From Bacteroidota bacterium (GTDB lineage: Bacteria > Bacteroidota > Bacteroidia > Chitinophagales > Chitinophagaceae), in NCBI GenBank assembly GCA_018268075.1, contig JAFDXH010000206.1, positions 55,886 through 119,885 of the forward strand: a stretch of DNA of 64,000 nucleotides, read 5' to 3'. Below are positions 61,623 to 64,000 of this stretch, one piece after another. The notes beneath the pieces are model-generated. The model saw only the letters and a program-made list of their open reading frames with translations. It was not told where the DNA came from and did no database searches. The position numbers and the translations under genes were made by a program. How positions within the stretch are numbered: the first letter of the stretch is position 1; each line of letters opens with the position of its first letter.

Positions 61623-62120
61623 TTAAAATAAAAGAAATTCATCCAATTGTTGGTTGATGGCTTTTAAAGTTTCAGCATCGAGCCTCCCCTCAGTATCCAT
61701 TACTTTATTGATTGAGGAAATAGGAAGTTTATTATAATGGATGTTCATTTTTAGATAATGCAAAACGTCTGAAAGATGATCCATCCCGCGCAGGTTGCCT
61801 GCTCTGCCAGAGGAAACGCCTGTTAATAAAGCCTTTTTATAATACCAAGTATTTTGAATGTCTGAATTATCTATCAATGATTTAAGCACCCCCGGATATG
61901 ATCCATTATATTCCGGTGCGATAAAAATAATTTTTTTTGCAGGTTGAAGAATCTCCTTTTCTACCTGAATAAATGAAGCATCCCTTGACAAAGGATTAAA
62001 AGATACTAAAGAAAATAAACCAGCCACTAAATTTCGCTCGTTGAACAATCGTTGGTATTCTCGTGCTACTTTTTCTGTGTGGCTGCCAGGCCGGTTTGTT
62101 CCACTTATTATCAAATACAT
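61623..62120 (-). CDS. NADPH-dependent FMN reductase
   Basis: A 165-residue flavodoxin-fold reductase. The flavin phosphate loop is LIISGTNRPGSHTEKVAREY, the isoalloxazine loop is PEYNGSYPGVLKSLIDN, and LLTGVSSGRAGNLRGMDHLS is the third. Such enzymes reduce quinones, chromate or azo compounds and supply reduced flavin. It sits upstream of the phosphoesterase on the same strand by 12 bases, so they probably form an operon. Confidence 0.88.
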   Translation of the reverse strand: MYLIISGTNRPGSHTEKVAREYQRLFNERNLVAGLFSLVSFNPLSRDASFIQVEKEILQPAKKIIFIAPEYNGSYPGVLKSLIDNSDIQNTWYYKKALLTGVSSGRAGNLRGMDHLSDVLHYLKMNIHYNKLPISSINKVMDTEGRLDAETLKAINQQLDEFLLF

Positions 62121-62289
62121 TCCATTAAAATTAACTCCTTTGCAAAAGGCAAAGGTAATTACAGGTTGTCAATTACCCGCCGGGCTAATATCAACTTAAA
62201 ATTTATGCCTGTTTTCAAGCTTTGTAATCAATTCCCACTTTTTGTATTTTTTTTGACCCCTATACTCAATTGATGCTGCAAGTTTGATT

Positions 62290-62297
62290 TAACTTTG
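62290..62297 (+). promoter_or_regulatory. Predicted -7 promoter box of parA-parB
   Basis: TAACTTTG, an exact TAnnTTTG match, 118 bases before the parA ATG, with TTG at 62270-62272 as a possible -33. This gives a long leader of more than 100 bases. Confidence 0.4.
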
Positions 62298-62415
62298 CAC
62301 ATCCTATTTAAGTAACGGCCAATTAATGTATTTTAGCAAATTGTCTTAAAATAATTTCTAAAAAAAGCCTTTTAAATTTCAGGATTAAAATAATACTAAC
62401 GGGCTAAAATATTGT

Positions 62416-63222
62416 ATGGGTAAAATAATTGGAATTGCTAATCAAAAAGGTGGAGTAGGTAAAACTACCACTGCTATAAACCTTGCCGCCAGCTTGGCTG
62501 TACTGGAGTATAAAACCCTACTTGTAGATGCCGACCCACAGGCAAATTCTACTACTGGTGTGGGTTTTGACCTTCACAACATTACCACAGGAGTATATGA
62601 TTGTATGGTAAATGATGTGCCGGCGAAAGATGTTGTTTTAAAAACTGAAATACCTTTTTTAGATCTGATTCCATCACACATAGACCTTGTGGGTGCCGAA
62701 ATAGAAATGATTAATTATCCGGATAGGGAATCTGTACTGAAAAAAATATTGGATCCGCTTAAAAACACTTATGATTTTATCATCATTGATTGCTCACCAT
62801 CACTAGGGCTCATTACTGTAAATGCGCTTGTAGCAGCCGATAGCGTGGTAGTACCTGTACAAGCAGAATTTTTTGCTCTGGAAGGACTGGGGAAATTATT
62901 GAATACCATCAAAATCGTGCAAAGCAGACTGAACACTTCTTTGCAAATAGAAGGATTATTAATGACCATGTACGATGGAAGATTGCGCCTGTGCAATCAG
63001 GTGGTAAATGAAGTGCGGCATCACTTTGAAGATTTGGTATTTAACAGCGTTATTCATAGAAATACCAAACTGAGCGAGGCGCCCAGTGTAGGCAAACCTG
63101 CCATTTTGTATGATGCTGATAGCAAGGGTGCTATCAACTATTTAAATCTAGCTAAGGAAGTGCTGCAAAGAAATAACCTTACCCAGATATCACAAAAAGA
63201 CAAAGTATTGGAACATCCATAA
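62416..63222 (+). CDS. parA: Chromosome partition ATPase ParA (Soj type)
   Basis: A 268-residue deviant-Walker ATPase. Walker A is [37 protein letters not shown] and [20 protein letters not shown] carry the other P-loop motifs. No N-terminal DNA-binding domain, as usual for chromosomal ParA. ParA binds DNA dynamically and moves ParB-parS complexes. parB follows after 65 bases. Confidence 0.95.
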   Translation: MGKIIGIANQKGGVGKTTTAINLAASLAVLEYKTLLVDADPQANSTTGVGFDLHNITTGVYDCMVNDVPAKDVVLKTEIPFLDLIPSHIDLVGAEIEMINYPDRESVLKKILDPLKNTYDFIIIDCSPSLGLITVNALVAADSVVVPVQAEFFALEGLGKLLNTIKIVQSRLNTSLQIEGLLMTMYDGRLRLCNQVVNEVRHHFEDLVFNSVIHRNTKLSEAPSVGKPAILYDADSKGAINYLNLAKEVLQRNNLTQISQKDKVLEHP

Positions 63223-63287
63223 TCTTTAATTTTCAATGCAAAAATTGTAAGATCAATTTTGAATTATTAAATAAATAAGGGCCTGAA

Positions 63288-64000
63288 ATGAATATCAATA
63301 AAAACTCAACTGGAGATTCCAAAAAAAATACAACTTCCAAAACAAAAGATGCCTTAGGAAAGGGGATTCGCTCACTCTTGCAGAATATAGAAAGCGACCT
63401 TACCCATACTGAAAAAAATTTACTGGAGGCTACTACAGAAAAGAATACGCCAGCAGCTTCCAGGGTTCCCTTATCATTGATAGAGCCTAATCCTGACCAA
63501 CCAAGGCGCGATTTTGATGAAAATGCGCTGAGCGAACTGGCAGCCTCGGTAAAGCTGCATGATATTATACAGCCGATTACTGTTTCAAAAATGGAATCCG
63601 GGCGCTATAGAATCATCGCAGGCGAAAGGAGATTTCGTGCAGCAAAAATTGCCGGACTTACTGATATTCCGGTTTACATCAGAGAAACAAAAAACTCCAA
63701 ACTACTCGAATTAGCATTACTCGAAAATCTGCAAAGGGAAGATTTGAATGCGATTGAGATCGCTCTAAGTTATCGCCAGCTAATGGAAGAACTCGATTAT
63801 GGACCCGAACAATTAGCAGAAAGGATGGGCAAAGAAAGGAGTACAGTGACTAACTATGTAAGATTATTAAAACTACCGCCAGATATACAAATAGCTGTAC
63901 GCAATGGCCAGCTAAGTATGGGGCATGCCAGAGCACTTATTAATGTAGATCTTGTAGATAAGCAGCTATTTATTTTTAACGAAATAAAAAGTAAACAATT
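63288..64000 (+). CDS. parB: Chromosome partition protein ParB (3' end outside the window)
   Basis: The frame is open to the window edge. It begins MNINKNSTGDSKKNTTSKTK, then the conserved LGKGIRSLLQNIE, IEPNPDQPRRDFDENALSEL, the CTP-binding motif ITVSKMESGRYRIIAGERRF and LLENLQREDLNAIEIALSYR, then the helix-turn-helix LAERMGKERSTVTNYVRLLK. ParB loads on parS and spreads as a CTP-dependent clamp. No parS palindrome (TGTTTCACGTGAAACA-like) was seen in the visible part. Only the C-terminal dimer domain is missing. Confidence 0.93.
   Translation, partial: MNINKNSTGDSKKNTTSKTKDALGKGIRSLLQNIESDLTHTEKNLLEATTEKNTPAASRVPLSLIEPNPDQPRRDFDENALSELAASVKLHDIIQPITVSKMESGRYRIIAGERRFRAAKIAGLTDIPVYIRETKNSKLLELALLENLQREDLNAIEIALSYRQLMEELDYGPEQLAERMGKERSTVTNYVRLLKLPPDIQIAVRNGQLSMGHARALINVDLVDKQLFIFNEIKSKQ

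Overview
The window reads as a chromosomal segment of a Bacteroidota bacterium, most likely from the Chitinophagales/Sphingobacteriia side (inference from gene content; no rRNA is present to settle it). The support is AT-rich DNA, -7 promoter boxes of the TAnnTTTG type in front of many genes, few Shine-Dalgarno sequences, several TTG/GTG starts, a lone FtsE, a DUF2723 membrane protein, M56 proteases joined to TonB C-terminal domains, and DUF6600 and OmpA-era style secreted proteins of unknown function. About 60 protein genes and three tRNA genes are packed tightly. I see no phage, insertion sequence, CRISPR array or rRNA operon.

Layout. 1-11.3 kb: the 3' part of rpsA with its terminator, a thiolase, dnaG, a DUF3052-like gene, an M48 lipoprotein protease, plsY, prmA, then rpsO-pnp with a hairpin between them. 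11.4-16.6 kb: a four-gene overlapping operon for surface glycan assembly (Gfo/Idh/MocA oxidoreductase, polysaccharide-deacetylase-like protein, two GT4-type glycosyltransferases). 16.6-20.2 kb: a lone ftsE facing away from a BlaI-type repressor and an 799-residue membrane protein that joins a BlaR1-like M56 protease, an amidase_3 fold, a proline-rich linker, a plug-like segment and a TonB C-terminal domain. 20.2-31.4 kb: purM, murB, a secreted protein, a MoxR-like ATPase with a VWA protein, a 1043-residue DUF2723 protein, an EamA transporter, OsmC and thioredoxin. 31.6-36 kb: trmH-like methyltransferase, groES-groEL, a nucleotide pyrophosphatase/phosphodiesterase-like phosphatase. 36-44 kb: ribF, GNAT, priA, a PlsC-like acyltransferase, rplU-rpmA, a 58-residue Lys/Ala/Pro repeat protein, polX. 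44-54 kb: a giant NtrY-like histidine kinase coupled to mazG, several secreted or membrane proteins of unknown function and a class-A-beta-lactamase-fold hydrolase. 54-64 kb: tRNA-Leu(GAG), a second histidine kinase, a GT2 glycosyltransferase, tRNA-Gly(GCC), tRNA-Leu(UAA), a GH35 beta-galactosidase, a phosphopantetheinyl transferase, dcd, a metallophosphoesterase, an FMN reductase and parA-parB (parB runs off the end).

Most of the window is housekeeping: translation, replication priming and restart, cell-wall precursor and phospholipid synthesis, chaperonins and chromosome partition. The most unusual object is the BlaI/M56-amidase-TonB pair. Its amidase domain keeps the zinc ligands, but the usual catalytic glutamate appears to be glutamine, so it looks like a peptidoglycan-binding sensor rather than an enzyme. 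A perfect 14-bp palindrome lies over the predicted -33 box of its promoter.
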